Part shown: positions 35,641-43,401 of the stretch, one piece after another
Numbering within the stretch: the first letter of the stretch is position 1
Layout of the letters: each line of letters starts with the position of its first letter
Source of the DNA: Cohnella sp. WQ 127256
GTDB lineage: Bacteria; Bacillota; Bacilli; Paenibacillales; Paenibacillaceae
Length of the DNA stretch: 64,000 nucleotides
NCBI RefSeq assembly: GCF_024519285.1
Contig: NZ_JAMZCY010000005.1
Coordinates: 248,001 to 312,000 of the forward strand
Direction of reading: 5' to 3'
Position numbers and translations under genes: made by a program
Notes under the pieces: model-generated
Told to the model about the DNA's origin: nothing
Database searches by the model: none
The model's input: only the letters and a program-made list of their open reading frames with translations

Positions 35641-36027
35641 ATGAAAAAATGGACGATTTTAGGTGCGGTACTATTGGCAGCTATGGTAATCTCAACGGGT
35701 TGTGGGGGCAATAAAAAAGAGGAAGCTAGCGCATCACCAGAAGCATCATCAGCTGCGGCTGGTGGAGCGAAAGCAATTACGATTGAAGCAACTAACTTTA
35801 AATTCGACCAACAGGAAATTAAGGTGAAGAAGGGCGAAGAAGTTAGTATCACTCTGAAGAACACTCAAGGTAACCACGCAATCAATATCGAAGGTTACGA
35901 TAAAGAGATTAAAGCTAACAAAACAGTTACCTTCGTTGCGGATAAAACAGGTGAATTTAAATTCATATGCTCGATCTTCTGTGGTAAAGGTCATGAAGAA
36001 ATGATTGGTAAGCTAATCGTTGAATAA
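35641..36027 (+). CDS. Cupredoxin lipoprotein with CuA-type ligand set
   Basis: 128 residues. A lipoprotein signal ends ISTGC (C21), followed by a low-complexity Ala/Ser linker and one cupredoxin domain. H79 with CSIFCGKGHEEM (C110, C114, H118, M121) reproduces the CuA pattern C-x3-C-x3-H-x2-M of cytochrome oxidase subunit II, but there is no membrane hairpin. It may carry electrons to the ba3 oxidase encoded next, or be a copper chaperone. A shared type of upstream box suggests co-regulation with that oxidase. Confidence 0.85.
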   Translation: MKKWTILGAVLLAAMVISTGCGGNKKEEASASPEASSAAAGGAKAITIEATNFKFDQQEIKVKKGEEVSITLKNTQGNHAINIEGYDKEIKANKTVTFVADKTGEFKFICSIFCGKGHEEMIGKLIVE

Positions 36028-36052
36028 TCTTACCTGCTTATAGGGGCGAAAA

Positions 36053-36094
36053 AAGGAACGAGCAGTCATCAAGAACTGCACCGTTCTTTTTTTT
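36053..36094 (+). terminator. Rho-independent terminator
   Basis: GGAACG...CAGT pairs with ACTG...CGTTC around a short loop, with eight T after it. Confidence 0.75.
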
Positions 36095-36150
36095 ATGCGA
36101 TAACTCACGATTCATATCGAAGCTAGTTATCAGCAGGTACTAATTTATCG

Positions 36151-36166
36151 TGTGATAGATGACACA
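36151..36166 (+). promoter_or_regulatory. Upstream Fnr/Crp-like box of oxidase operon
   Basis: TGTGATAGATGACACA differs from TGTGA-N6-TCACA at one position. Its centre is 52 bases, about five helical turns, upstream of the second box. Confidence 0.45.
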
Positions 36167-36202
36167 GATGTAACAAATCGTCCACAACATTTTTCGACTA
36201 TG

Positions 36203-36245
36203 CGTGACAATAATCACAGTGCCTAAAGCTGGAATTAATTACAAT
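36203..36245 (+). promoter_or_regulatory. Fnr/Crp-type box plus -10 of oxidase operon
   Basis: CGTGACAATAATCACA (36203-36218) has a perfect GTGA-N6-TCAC core. TACAAT at 36240-36245 follows after 21 bases, giving a start near 36252 and the box at about -41.5, the same layout as for the cupredoxin gene. Confidence 0.6.
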
Positions 36246-36277
36246 GAGATCAAATTGATAACAGGAGGAATCCGAAA

Positions 36278-36439
36278 ATGCGTGATGATCGCACGGCAGA
36301 GAATTCACATGACTCAAGCAGTGTCTCTGCACCGAAAGAAGAATCACTCAAGGGAACTTTCGTATCTGTTCTGTTGCTGGGAGCCTTTCTGTTGCTTACT
36401 TGGCTAGGTATATTCATTCTATTTATCTCACGGGATTAG
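36278..36439 (+). CDS. cbaD: Cytochrome c oxidase small subunit (2A/CbaD-like)
   Basis: 53 residues, ATG behind ACAGGAGGAATCCG. A charged N-terminus of about 27 residues is followed by one transmembrane helix (28-50, SVLLLGAFLLLTWLGIFILF). Position directly before subunit II matches the small subunit IIa of ba3-type oxidases, which fills the place of the missing first helix of subunit II. The gene is too short for common length cut-offs. The subunit II ribosome site lies just after its stop. Confidence 0.75.
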   Translation: MRDDRTAENSHDSSSVSAPKEESLKGTFVSVLLLGAFLLLTWLGIFILFISRD

Positions 36440-36456
36440 AAGGAGGAACAAAGTTC

Positions 36457-36927
36457 ATGCACATGCATCGTCTGGAAAAAGTATGGCTCAGTATCGGTGT
36501 GAGCATGCTGGCCGTATTTTTACTTATTTTAGGTGTTATGACATTCGGACAAGGAATGGCACCACCTAATAAACACGTCAACCACATTGATCCCACGAAA
36601 GTAAGTGAAACAGCGCCTTTCGATCAACCTCAGATCAAGCAGATCGGTGACAACGAGTACGAGGCGGTTATGGTCGCTTACGCTTTTGGCTACGATCCAA
36701 CTCCGATGGAGGTTCCAGTGGGCTCCAAAGTGAATTTCAAGGTGACTTCGTCTGACGTAGTACACGGATTTCAAATCCCTAAAACGAACGTCAATGTTAT
36801 GGTAACGCCTGGTGAAATTAGTGAAGTTTCCCATACATTCGATAAGCCTGGAGAATATCTAATTATTTGTAATGAATATTGTGGAATTTCCCATGAAATG
36901 ATGAAAACTACCCTGGTGGTCAAATAG
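36457..36927 (+). CDS. cbaB: ba3-type cytochrome c oxidase subunit II
   Basis: 156 residues from ATG 36457 with AGGAGG upstream; an earlier in-frame ATG-like start at 36400 overlaps the small subunit. One N-terminal membrane helix (about 8-30) and a periplasmic-side CuA domain: H103, C138, C142, H146 and M149 in CNEYCGISHEMM. Short length and a single helix are typical of ba3 (B-family) oxidases. It receives electrons from cytochrome c or a cupredoxin and passes them to subunit I. Confidence 0.9.
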   Translation: MHMHRLEKVWLSIGVSMLAVFLLILGVMTFGQGMAPPNKHVNHIDPTKVSETAPFDQPQIKQIGDNEYEAVMVAYAFGYDPTPMEVPVGSKVNFKVTSSDVVHGFQIPKTNVNVMVTPGEISEVSHTFDKPGEYLIICNEYCGISHEMMKTTLVVK

Positions 36928-36940
36928 GAGGCCGTATTTC

Positions 36941-38581
36941 ATGAATACAACATTCGACCGTAAAGACGGCCGATTAGTTCTCGCACATATCTTTTTCGCC
37001 TTTGGAGCGCTTCTTATTGGAGGCATTGCAGGTATGCTCCAGGGGATGGTTAAAGGCGGCACAATCACTTTGCCGGCTAATATCGGTTACTATGAACTGC
37101 TTACAGCTCATGGTGTACTTATGGCACTCATTTTCACAACCTATTTCATAATCGGATTTCTTTATTCTGGCGTCTCTCAATCGATGGGAGGTAGCTTACT
37201 TCCCTTAACGAAAAGGCTAGGCTGGATCGGTTACATCCTGATGTCGATCGGTACGCTCATCGGGGTTGTTGTTATTCTTCTAGGTAAAGCGAGTGTGCTC
37301 TACACGTTCTATGCACCGATGAAGGCATCGCCTTACTTCTACATCGCGTTGGCGCTTGTTGTTATCGGAAGCTGGTTGAGCGGGTTTGGTATTTTCTATC
37401 ACTATGCCAAATGGAGAAAAAGTAATAAGGGCAAATTGTCGCCATTGTTCGGCTTTATGTCCGTAATTACAATGCTATTGTGGCAGATTGCTACGATAGG
37501 GGTAGCGTTGGAGGTAGTCGTACAACTCATTCCATGGTCCTTCGGATGGGTAGATACGATTAATGTTGTACTGAGCCGTACTTTATTCTGGTTTTTCGGT
37601 CATCCACTTGTTTACTTCTGGCTTCTCCCAGCCTATATGTGCTGGTATGTTATTATTCCTAAAATTATCGGTGGCAAAATTTTCAGTGACTCATTAGCAA
37701 GGATGTCCTTCATCTTATTCCTGTTCTTTTCCATTCCAGTTGGGTTACATCATCAATTGATGGAGCCGGGAGTAAACCACTTCTGGAAATATTTACAGGT
37801 TACTCTGACATTCATGGTTGTTATTCCGTCACTCATGACCGCATTTTCCCTATTCGCTACCTTTGAGCTTAACGGGAGGTCCAAAGGAGCAAAAGGATTA
37901 TTCGGATGGGTTAAGGTTTTGCCATGGGGCGATGTACGCTTCTTCGCACCGTTCATGGGGATGCTAATCTTCATTCCAGCCGGTGCAGGCGGATTAATTA
38001 ATGCAAGTAATCAGATGAATGCTGTTGTCCATAATACATTATGGGTTACCGGACACTTCCATTTGACGGTAGCAACAAGCGTCGCACTTACGTTCTTTGG
38101 GATCATCTACTGGCTCATTCCAGTGATTACAGGACGTGTGCTTACTCCACGTATGAACCGTCTCGGTATTATTCAGACTCTAATCTGGTGTATCGGAATG
38201 TTCATCATGTCGGGCTCGATGCATACCGTAGGTTTGCTAGGTTCTCCTAGACGCACAGCGTATAACACATATGACGATCATCCAGATGCAATCCTATGGA
38301 TGCCGTATCATGTCGCTATGGCTGTTGGAGGAATCATCTTATTCATCGGAGTGTTGCTCATTATCTATAACCTGATCTCGATGATGCGTGCACCAAAAGG
38401 AAATACGGAATATCCGATTGGTGAGGTCGCAGAAGAAGCGGCACCTACACCACGTTATATGGAAAATTGGAAGCTGTGGATTACAATAACAGTCATTCTA
38501 ATCTTGGTCGCATATACTATTCCGATTCTTGACATGCTTAACAATTCAACACCTGGATCACCAGGGTATGTGACCTGGTAA
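36941..38581 (+). CDS. cbaA: ba3-type cytochrome c oxidase subunit I
   Basis: 546 residues, about 12-13 membrane helices. HGVLMALIF contains a haem-ligand His, FGHPLVYFWLLPAY the CuB His and Tyr region, HHQLMEPG further CuB histidines, and TGHFHLTVA the two haem histidines. The sequence fits the B-family oxidases, which pump protons with high oxygen affinity. It ends the operon 2A-II-I. The Fnr/Crp-type boxes upstream suggest induction at low oxygen (inference). Confidence 0.93.
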   Translation: MNTTFDRKDGRLVLAHIFFAFGALLIGGIAGMLQGMVKGGTITLPANIGYYELLTAHGVLMALIFTTYFIIGFLYSGVSQSMGGSLLPLTKRLGWIGYILMSIGTLIGVVVILLGKASVLYTFYAPMKASPYFYIALALVVIGSWLSGFGIFYHYAKWRKSNKGKLSPLFGFMSVITMLLWQIATIGVALEVVVQLIPWSFGWVDTINVVLSRTLFWFFGHPLVYFWLLPAYMCWYVIIPKIIGGKIFSDSLARMSFILFLFFSIPVGLHHQLMEPGVNHFWKYLQVTLTFMVVIPSLMTAFSLFATFELNGRSKGAKGLFGWVKVLPWGDVRFFAPFMGMLIFIPAGAGGLINASNQMNAVVHNTLWVTGHFHLTVATSVALTFFGIIYWLIPVITGRVLTPRMNRLGIIQTLIWCIGMFIMSGSMHTVGLLGSPRRTAYNTYDDHPDAILWMPYHVAMAVGGIILFIGVLLIIYNLISMMRAPKGNTEYPIGEVAEEAAPTPRYMENWKLWITITVILILVAYTIPILDMLNNSTPGSPGYVTW

Positions 38582-38604
38582 TTGCTGTGTCGTTGGTTTA
38601 GACG

Positions 38605-38638
38605 TACCGGTCCTCTCTAACGAGAGGGCCGTTTTTTT
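38605..38638 (+). terminator. Rho-independent terminator
   Basis: CGGTCCTCTC pairs with GAGAGGGCCG (one G-T pair) around TAAC, followed by seven T. It ends the oxidase operon. Confidence 0.9.
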
Positions 38639-38736
38639 GTATTTATCTCGTAAAATTCCACGGATACTCGCGTCCTTTTCGTACAAGCAGTGAACACCAC
38701 CCCTCCATATATTGTGGATGGAAGGAGGTGTTAATG

Positions 38737-39108
38737 ATGACAAACAAAATCAATGCATTAGTCACATTTCCGAGGCTTACGGTTTTTACGGATGAGAACT
38801 TTCAGGGTCGCAGTGCGATTGTTAGAGGTAATCTAGGAATTGCTAACTTGGATACGAGGATAGGGGAGATTGAAAGCCTGAGATTTTTCTCAACAAGCAG
38901 TAATGCAACCTTAATATTGTTTACTCGTCCTAACTTTAGAGGGAACTTCCGGGTTTTTCGTGGCAATACTAATCTCCGCGATTTGGATGATATTATCGGA
39001 GGCAATGATGCAGAATCGCTGATCTCCACAAATGTACGTCTTACCCTGGCGCAAATACGCAGTATTCGCAATAGTGGACAGCTGCCGAACGGTTATAGAC
39101 TCATCTAA
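38737..39108 (+). CDS. Beta/gamma-crystallin domain protein
   Basis: 123 residues; ATG 38737 is chosen as AAGGAGG lies eight bases upstream (ATG 38734 also possible). Two Greek-key-like halves are visible: FTDENFQGRSAIVRGN and FTRPNFRGNFRVFRGN, each with the Y/F-x-x-x-x-F/Y-x-G pattern of microbial beta/gamma-crystallins. GGNDAESLIS resembles the calcium-binding stretch. There is no signal peptide. Microbial members are often stress or spore proteins (Protein S, for example). Monocistronic, with its own terminator. Confidence 0.75.
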   Translation: MTNKINALVTFPRLTVFTDENFQGRSAIVRGNLGIANLDTRIGEIESLRFFSTSSNATLILFTRPNFRGNFRVFRGNTNLRDLDDIIGGNDAESLISTNVRLTLAQIRSIRNSGQLPNGYRLI

Positions 39109-39121
39109 GCACATCTTAACG

Positions 39122-39173
39122 AAAGCCTGTATTTGACCTGACCGGAAAAGGTTATGTCAAATGCAGGCTTTTC
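39122..39173 (+). terminator. Rho-independent terminator
   Basis: AAGCCTGTATTTGAC and GTCAAATGCAGGCTT form a 15-bp stem with one mismatch, followed by TTCT. Confidence 0.75.
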
Positions 39174-39282
39174 TCAAATGATAGGGCCATTGTAGCCAAA
39201 AACATAAATAAAGGGGTTTACAACAAATCGGAAATGAACGAAAATGAAGTTCATAAACGCGCGTTCAGAGGGAGAGAGCAAC

Positions 39283-41085
39283 TTGCAATCTGCAACAGTG
39301 AACCGAAGCGAGCCCCATTCTTACGGATTTGAGCATTTATTAAATGATGACTCTTTGACCGAGCGGAAGCCCCTTCGCTTATTATTTTTACTTTATAAGC
39401 AGCATTGGACGAAGCTATTCCTTTCCATGTTATTTTTCTTAATCAAGCACTCGCCAACTTATATTCTTCCGATTGTTACTGCGAACTTGATTAACATGGC
39501 ATCAAGTCCCAGCAAGTATGGGATGGAAACGCTATGGTGGAACCTTATCCTTCTAGTGATCGTAATTGTTCAGAACATTCCAACTCAAGTGCTACATATT
39601 AGTTATATGAGCAAAGCTGTCCGTTTCGTAGAAGCTGGGCTGCGAAGTACTCTTGTGCGCAAGCTACAGCGATTGTCTATGTCTGCACACGGTGAGCTTG
39701 CCGCTGGCAAGCTTCAGGCCAAAGTGCTCCGCGACGTCGAGGCAATTGAATTCCTGTCTAAACAATTCATGTTATCGGTGTTTCCTGCCATTATAAGTGT
39801 GATAGTTGCTATCGCGATTACTTCCTCTCGCAACTTGACCGTAATGGGCTTCTTCGTTCTAACGATTCCCACAGCGCTCTGTATTATTTATTTTTTCCGT
39901 AAAAAGATCCGTCACACAAATATGGAATTCCGTAAGCAAATCGAGACGATGTCTGGTCAAGTATCTGAGATGGTCGGAATGATGCCCGTCACGAGAGCTC
40001 ACGGGCTTGAGCAAACGGAAATCAAGAAGATGGATAATACGCTAAGCCATCTGCGAAGCAAGGGATATAAGCTGGACATTGTCGAGGCGTATTTCGGTTC
40101 ATCTGCGTGGGTCACCTTCCAATTGTTCCAAGTGTTATGTCTGGGTTTCACAGTCTGGCTAGCGCTAAAAGGGAAAATACCGGTTGGAGATATCGTTCTG
40201 TATCAATCGTTCTTCGCGATGATCTTGAATTCGATCTCGCAGCTGATCAACGTTTATCCGAATATCGCCAAAGGATTCGAGTCGATCTATTCCGTAACGG
40301 AAATATTGCTGTCAAAGGATATGGAGGCTTACCAAGGGAAGAGAAAGATAGAATCCGTGAAGGGTAGCTTCAAGTTCGATAACGTTCGATTCGGTTATGC
40401 GAATTCAGACCGGCATGTGCTTTCGAACTTTAACCTTGAGGTTAAGGCAGGTGAGAGTATCGCGCTCGTCGGGGCTTCAGGAGCTGGGAAATCGACGGTG
40501 CTTAACCTAGTCATAGGCTTCAATAAGCCGATTAAGGGACAAGTAATCATTGACGGAATTTCTATGGATGAGATGGATATGGCATCTTATCGCAAGCACA
40601 TTGCGGTTGTCCACCAGAGCACGGTATTGTTCTCCGGTACGATTCGGGAAAATATTACGTATGGTTTACCGACGGTCAGCGACCGGCAGCTGGATGAAGT
40701 TGTACGGATGACTTACCTGGAAGATGTAATAGCCCAATTGCCCGAAGGACTGGATACGAAGATCGGTGAGCATGGGGGGAGACTATCTGGGGGTCAACGG
40801 CAACGGATTGCTATCGCACGTGCGCTTATTCGGAATCCCAAAGTCATTCTATTGGATGAAGCCACTTCTGCACTAGATAATGAATCTGAGCATCATGTTC
40901 AACAAGCGATGAAGAAGCTGATTGAAGGTCGGACGACCTTCATTGTTGCGCATAGACTTTCCACAATCCGTGATGCGGATCGAATTGTCGTTATGAAGAT
41001 GGGGCAATGTGTGGAAATTGGTACTTATGAAGAGCTGATGGCGATGAAGGGTGAATTTTATCAATTAAAAATGTTACAAAATTAG
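39283..41085 (+). CDS. ABC exporter, fused membrane and ATPase domains
   Basis: 600 residues from TTG 39283, chosen because AGGGAG lies eight bases upstream; an in-frame ATG at 39244 has almost no ribosome site. Six membrane helices cover about 45-330. The ATPase has Walker A GASGAGKST, signature LSGGQRQR, Walker B VILLDEATSALD and the switch His in VAHRLST. This is a homodimeric or half-type exporter of the MsbA/BmrA group; substrate (lipid, drug or peptide) cannot be told from sequence. It stands 75 bases before a membrane protein gene. Confidence 0.88.
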   Translation: MQSATVNRSEPHSYGFEHLLNDDSLTERKPLRLLFLLYKQHWTKLFLSMLFFLIKHSPTYILPIVTANLINMASSPSKYGMETLWWNLILLVIVIVQNIPTQVLHISYMSKAVRFVEAGLRSTLVRKLQRLSMSAHGELAAGKLQAKVLRDVEAIEFLSKQFMLSVFPAIISVIVAIAITSSRNLTVMGFFVLTIPTALCIIYFFRKKIRHTNMEFRKQIETMSGQVSEMVGMMPVTRAHGLEQTEIKKMDNTLSHLRSKGYKLDIVEAYFGSSAWVTFQLFQVLCLGFTVWLALKGKIPVGDIVLYQSFFAMILNSISQLINVYPNIAKGFESIYSVTEILLSKDMEAYQGKRKIESVKGSFKFDNVRFGYANSDRHVLSNFNLEVKAGESIALVGASGAGKSTVLNLVIGFNKPIKGQVIIDGISMDEMDMASYRKHIAVVHQSTVLFSGTIRENITYGLPTVSDRQLDEVVRMTYLEDVIAQLPEGLDTKIGEHGGRLSGGQRQRIAIARALIRNPKVILLDEATSALDNESEHHVQQAMKKLIEGRTTFIVAHRLSTIRDADRIVVMKMGQCVEIGTYEELMAMKGEFYQLKMLQN

Positions 41086-41160
41086 AGGAAATTAACATTA
41101 TTCGTCGAACAATTGGGGTGGAGTAAAATATCCTAAGTTGTTTCGAGGAGGAAATTGAAA

Positions 41161-41901
41161 ATGTCCGAACAGGATTCGAATCAGCAGGATCTACATAAGG
41201 ATGAAGTTCATGAGCAAGTTGAACATCAGACGGCAGCAACGGCTACAGAAGGTACACAAGCTCCACCGTTCTCAACATCGTTAACACAATCGAATGCAGC
41301 ACCGGCAGCGTCTTCGTCACCGTTAAGCGGTATTGATGTGCAGAAGCTGCTAGGACTCATCAAGAATCCATCATCAGCTTTACAGCTGCAACCCTTAACG
41401 GAATGGATTTACGGTGCTATCGGCGCTGCGGTTGGGGTGCTAGGGTTCTTCTTCTGGATTTGGGCCGCTCAGGAGCAGCTTGCGAATGATTTATTTGGTA
41501 ATATTGGAAATCTCATATTTCTGAGTGTAATCAGCTTTGCATTACCGGGCAAATCCTTAGTTATCGGGATATTTTCTATCGCCTTACTAGTGGGCTCCCT
41601 GACCTTAATCGGTAATCGGCTAGGGGCAAGGAAACGTAACTGGATGGAAGCTGTTACGTATCAGGGGAGCACACAGCTACAGTTTGGAGTGGGTTGGATC
41701 GTCTGTGGGGTTGTCGCTTTCCTCTCCTTACAGCTCTCCATGCTGATTGGAGTGATCCTACTGCTGATTTGTCTGTTAGTCGTCGTCACACAGGCTGAAG
41801 ATCTTCATGAAGTTAGCAGGGAGCGCAGATTTTTGTTTATTGTGTACTCTGTCGCGGCTTACTCGTTCCTCCTCTTCCTTGTTTATTCCATCATTACGTA
41901 A
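41161..41901 (+). CDS. Membrane protein, Yip1/zinc-ribbon-free family unknown
   Basis: 246 residues, ATG behind GGAGGAAATTGAAA. A hydrophilic N-terminus rich in Gln, Glu, His and Ser (1-60) is followed by about six membrane helices, with WIYGAIGAAVGVLGFFFWIWAA the first. I do not recognise a family. Acidic and low-complexity N-termini with a membrane domain occur in poorly described Paenibacillus envelope proteins. A strong terminator follows. Confidence 0.6.
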   Translation: MSEQDSNQQDLHKDEVHEQVEHQTAATATEGTQAPPFSTSLTQSNAAPAASSSPLSGIDVQKLLGLIKNPSSALQLQPLTEWIYGAIGAAVGVLGFFFWIWAAQEQLANDLFGNIGNLIFLSVISFALPGKSLVIGIFSIALLVGSLTLIGNRLGARKRNWMEAVTYQGSTQLQFGVGWIVCGVVAFLSLQLSMLIGVILLLICLLVVVTQAEDLHEVSRERRFLFIVYSVAAYSFLLFLVYSIIT

Positions 41902-41910
41902 AGAGACAAC

Positions 41911-41959
41911 AAATAGAGGCAGCTCCGTTTCAAGTGAACGGAGCTGGCCTCTATTTTTT
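41911..41959 (+). terminator. Rho-independent terminator
   Basis: TAGAGGCAGCTCCGTT pairs with AACGGAGCTGGCCTCTA, followed by six T: one of the strongest terminators in the window. Confidence 0.9.
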
Positions 41960-42037
41960 ATGGAAATGGAGAGTCTAGTGTACTGATTTTTGGTATGCTA
42001 TGGAATAGAGAAGAACACAGAGAGGGTGGGTAGGGAC

Positions 42038-43381
42038 ATGCCGGGTAAGGATATTAACGCGAACGAATTGACGAAACATGAACAGCTTCTCCAATACATT
42101 CGCGAGTTGCCTATTGGGACGAAAGTGCCAGTACGTCAAATGGCCAAAGACCGCGGAGTGTCCGACGGAACCGCTTATCGAGCACTTAAGGATGCCGAGC
42201 AGTTAGGCTTGGTTAGCACGAAGGAGCGGATCGGAACCGTCCGAGTCGATAAAAAGCGGCGAAGCCACCCGGAGCAATTAACTTTCGCGGAATTGCTTGA
42301 GATCGTGCAAGGGAGCTTACTGGGTGGAGAAGAAGGCTTAGATAAGACGCTGCATAAATTAGTAATCGGAGCGATGGAGCTTGGGGAGATGAGCGCATAC
42401 ATCGATCCAGGAAGCTTGCTAATTGTAGGTAACCGAGAAAATGCTCATCGCATTGCAATAGAGCAAGGCGCAGGGGTTCTCATTACTGGGGGATTCGGAA
42501 CAAGCGAGGAAGTTCGTGAATTGGCCAATGTGAGAGCACTTCCGATCCTAACCTGCCGTCACGATACCTTTACGGTTGCCTCTATGATTAACCGTGCGAT
42601 CTATGATCGACTGATCAAACGGAAGATAATGATTATTGCAGATCTTCTTGAACCTTCTACACGTGAAGGGTTATTGAAGCAATCTTCAGAGGTTGCCGAT
42701 TTTATTAAATTAAGTGAAGTGACAGGGAATAGTCGATTTCCAGTTACTGACGAGTGGAATCGTGTTGTGGGGATGATTACCTCTAAGGATGTGATGGGGT
42801 CGTCTCCGAGCCAAACATTGGATAAGCTAATGACTCGACGGCCGATGACGGTAACGTTGAATACTCCTGTCGCCTCTGCGGCCCATCGCATGGTATCGGA
42901 AGGGATCGAGTTGCTACCGGTAGTTGATCGTCAACGTAAGCTTGTAGGTGCGATTAGTAGAGGGGAAGTTCTTCGGGCGATGCAATTTGCCAATCGGCCT
43001 GCACATTTAGGAGAAACCTTCGACGCTCTCATGTGGGGAGGGTTTACAGAGCAGCGTGACTCCGAAGGGCGATTATTTTTTTCAGGCTTAGCAACACCAC
43101 AGATGTCGGGGCCATTAGGGACGATTTCCGAAGGCGTACTTACATCATTAATGCAGCAAGCGGCGAGCAGAGCGGTAGAGGATCTACGGAGGAGAGAGCA
43201 TGTGCTAGATAATATGACCACGTATTTTTTACGTACGGTTCCCGTGGACGCTAGCATTTCCATTGTTCCTCATGTTATAGAAGCAAGTAGAAGGTACGTA
43301 AAGGTTGAAGTTCAAGCGATACAAGAAGGAGACGTTGTCGCGAAGGCGATGCTGACAGCTCAGACGATTGACCCATCCTAA
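42038..43381 (+). CDS. ytoI: YtoI-like HTH-DRTGG-CBS-hotdog regulator
   Basis: 447 residues from ATG 42038. Domain order: GntR-like winged helix (about 10-65, VPVRQMAKDRGVSDGTAYRAL), DRTGG domain (about 80-190, GNRENAHRIAIEQGAGVLITGGF), two CBS repeats (about 190-310, MTRRPMTVTLNTPVASAAHRM) and a C-terminal thioesterase-like hotdog fold. This is the YtoI/CnpB-neighbour arrangement, probably binding a nucleotide signal. It belongs to the ytoI-ytpI-ytrI-ytrH-dnaE neighbourhood; here ytpI follows only after a 16 kb insertion. YesN-like gene begins 20 bases after the stop. Confidence 0.85.
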   Translation: MPGKDINANELTKHEQLLQYIRELPIGTKVPVRQMAKDRGVSDGTAYRALKDAEQLGLVSTKERIGTVRVDKKRRSHPEQLTFAELLEIVQGSLLGGEEGLDKTLHKLVIGAMELGEMSAYIDPGSLLIVGNRENAHRIAIEQGAGVLITGGFGTSEEVRELANVRALPILTCRHDTFTVASMINRAIYDRLIKRKIMIIADLLEPSTREGLLKQSSEVADFIKLSEVTGNSRFPVTDEWNRVVGMITSKDVMGSSPSQTLDKLMTRRPMTVTLNTPVASAAHRMVSEGIELLPVVDRQRKLVGAISRGEVLRAMQFANRPAHLGETFDALMWGGFTEQRDSEGRLFFSGLATPQMSGPLGTISEGVLTSLMQQAASRAVEDLRRREHVLDNMTTYFLRTVPVDASISIVPHVIEASRRYVKVEVQAIQEGDVVAKAMLTAQTIDPS

Positions 43382-43401
43382 GAGGAAAGGGGAAGAATCC
43401 A

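Noticed and set aside
36204-36407. Possible 67-codon gene starting at GTG 36204
   Set aside because: It runs through the Fnr/Crp-type box and -10 of the oxidase operon and overlaps the well-supported 53-residue subunit in another frame.
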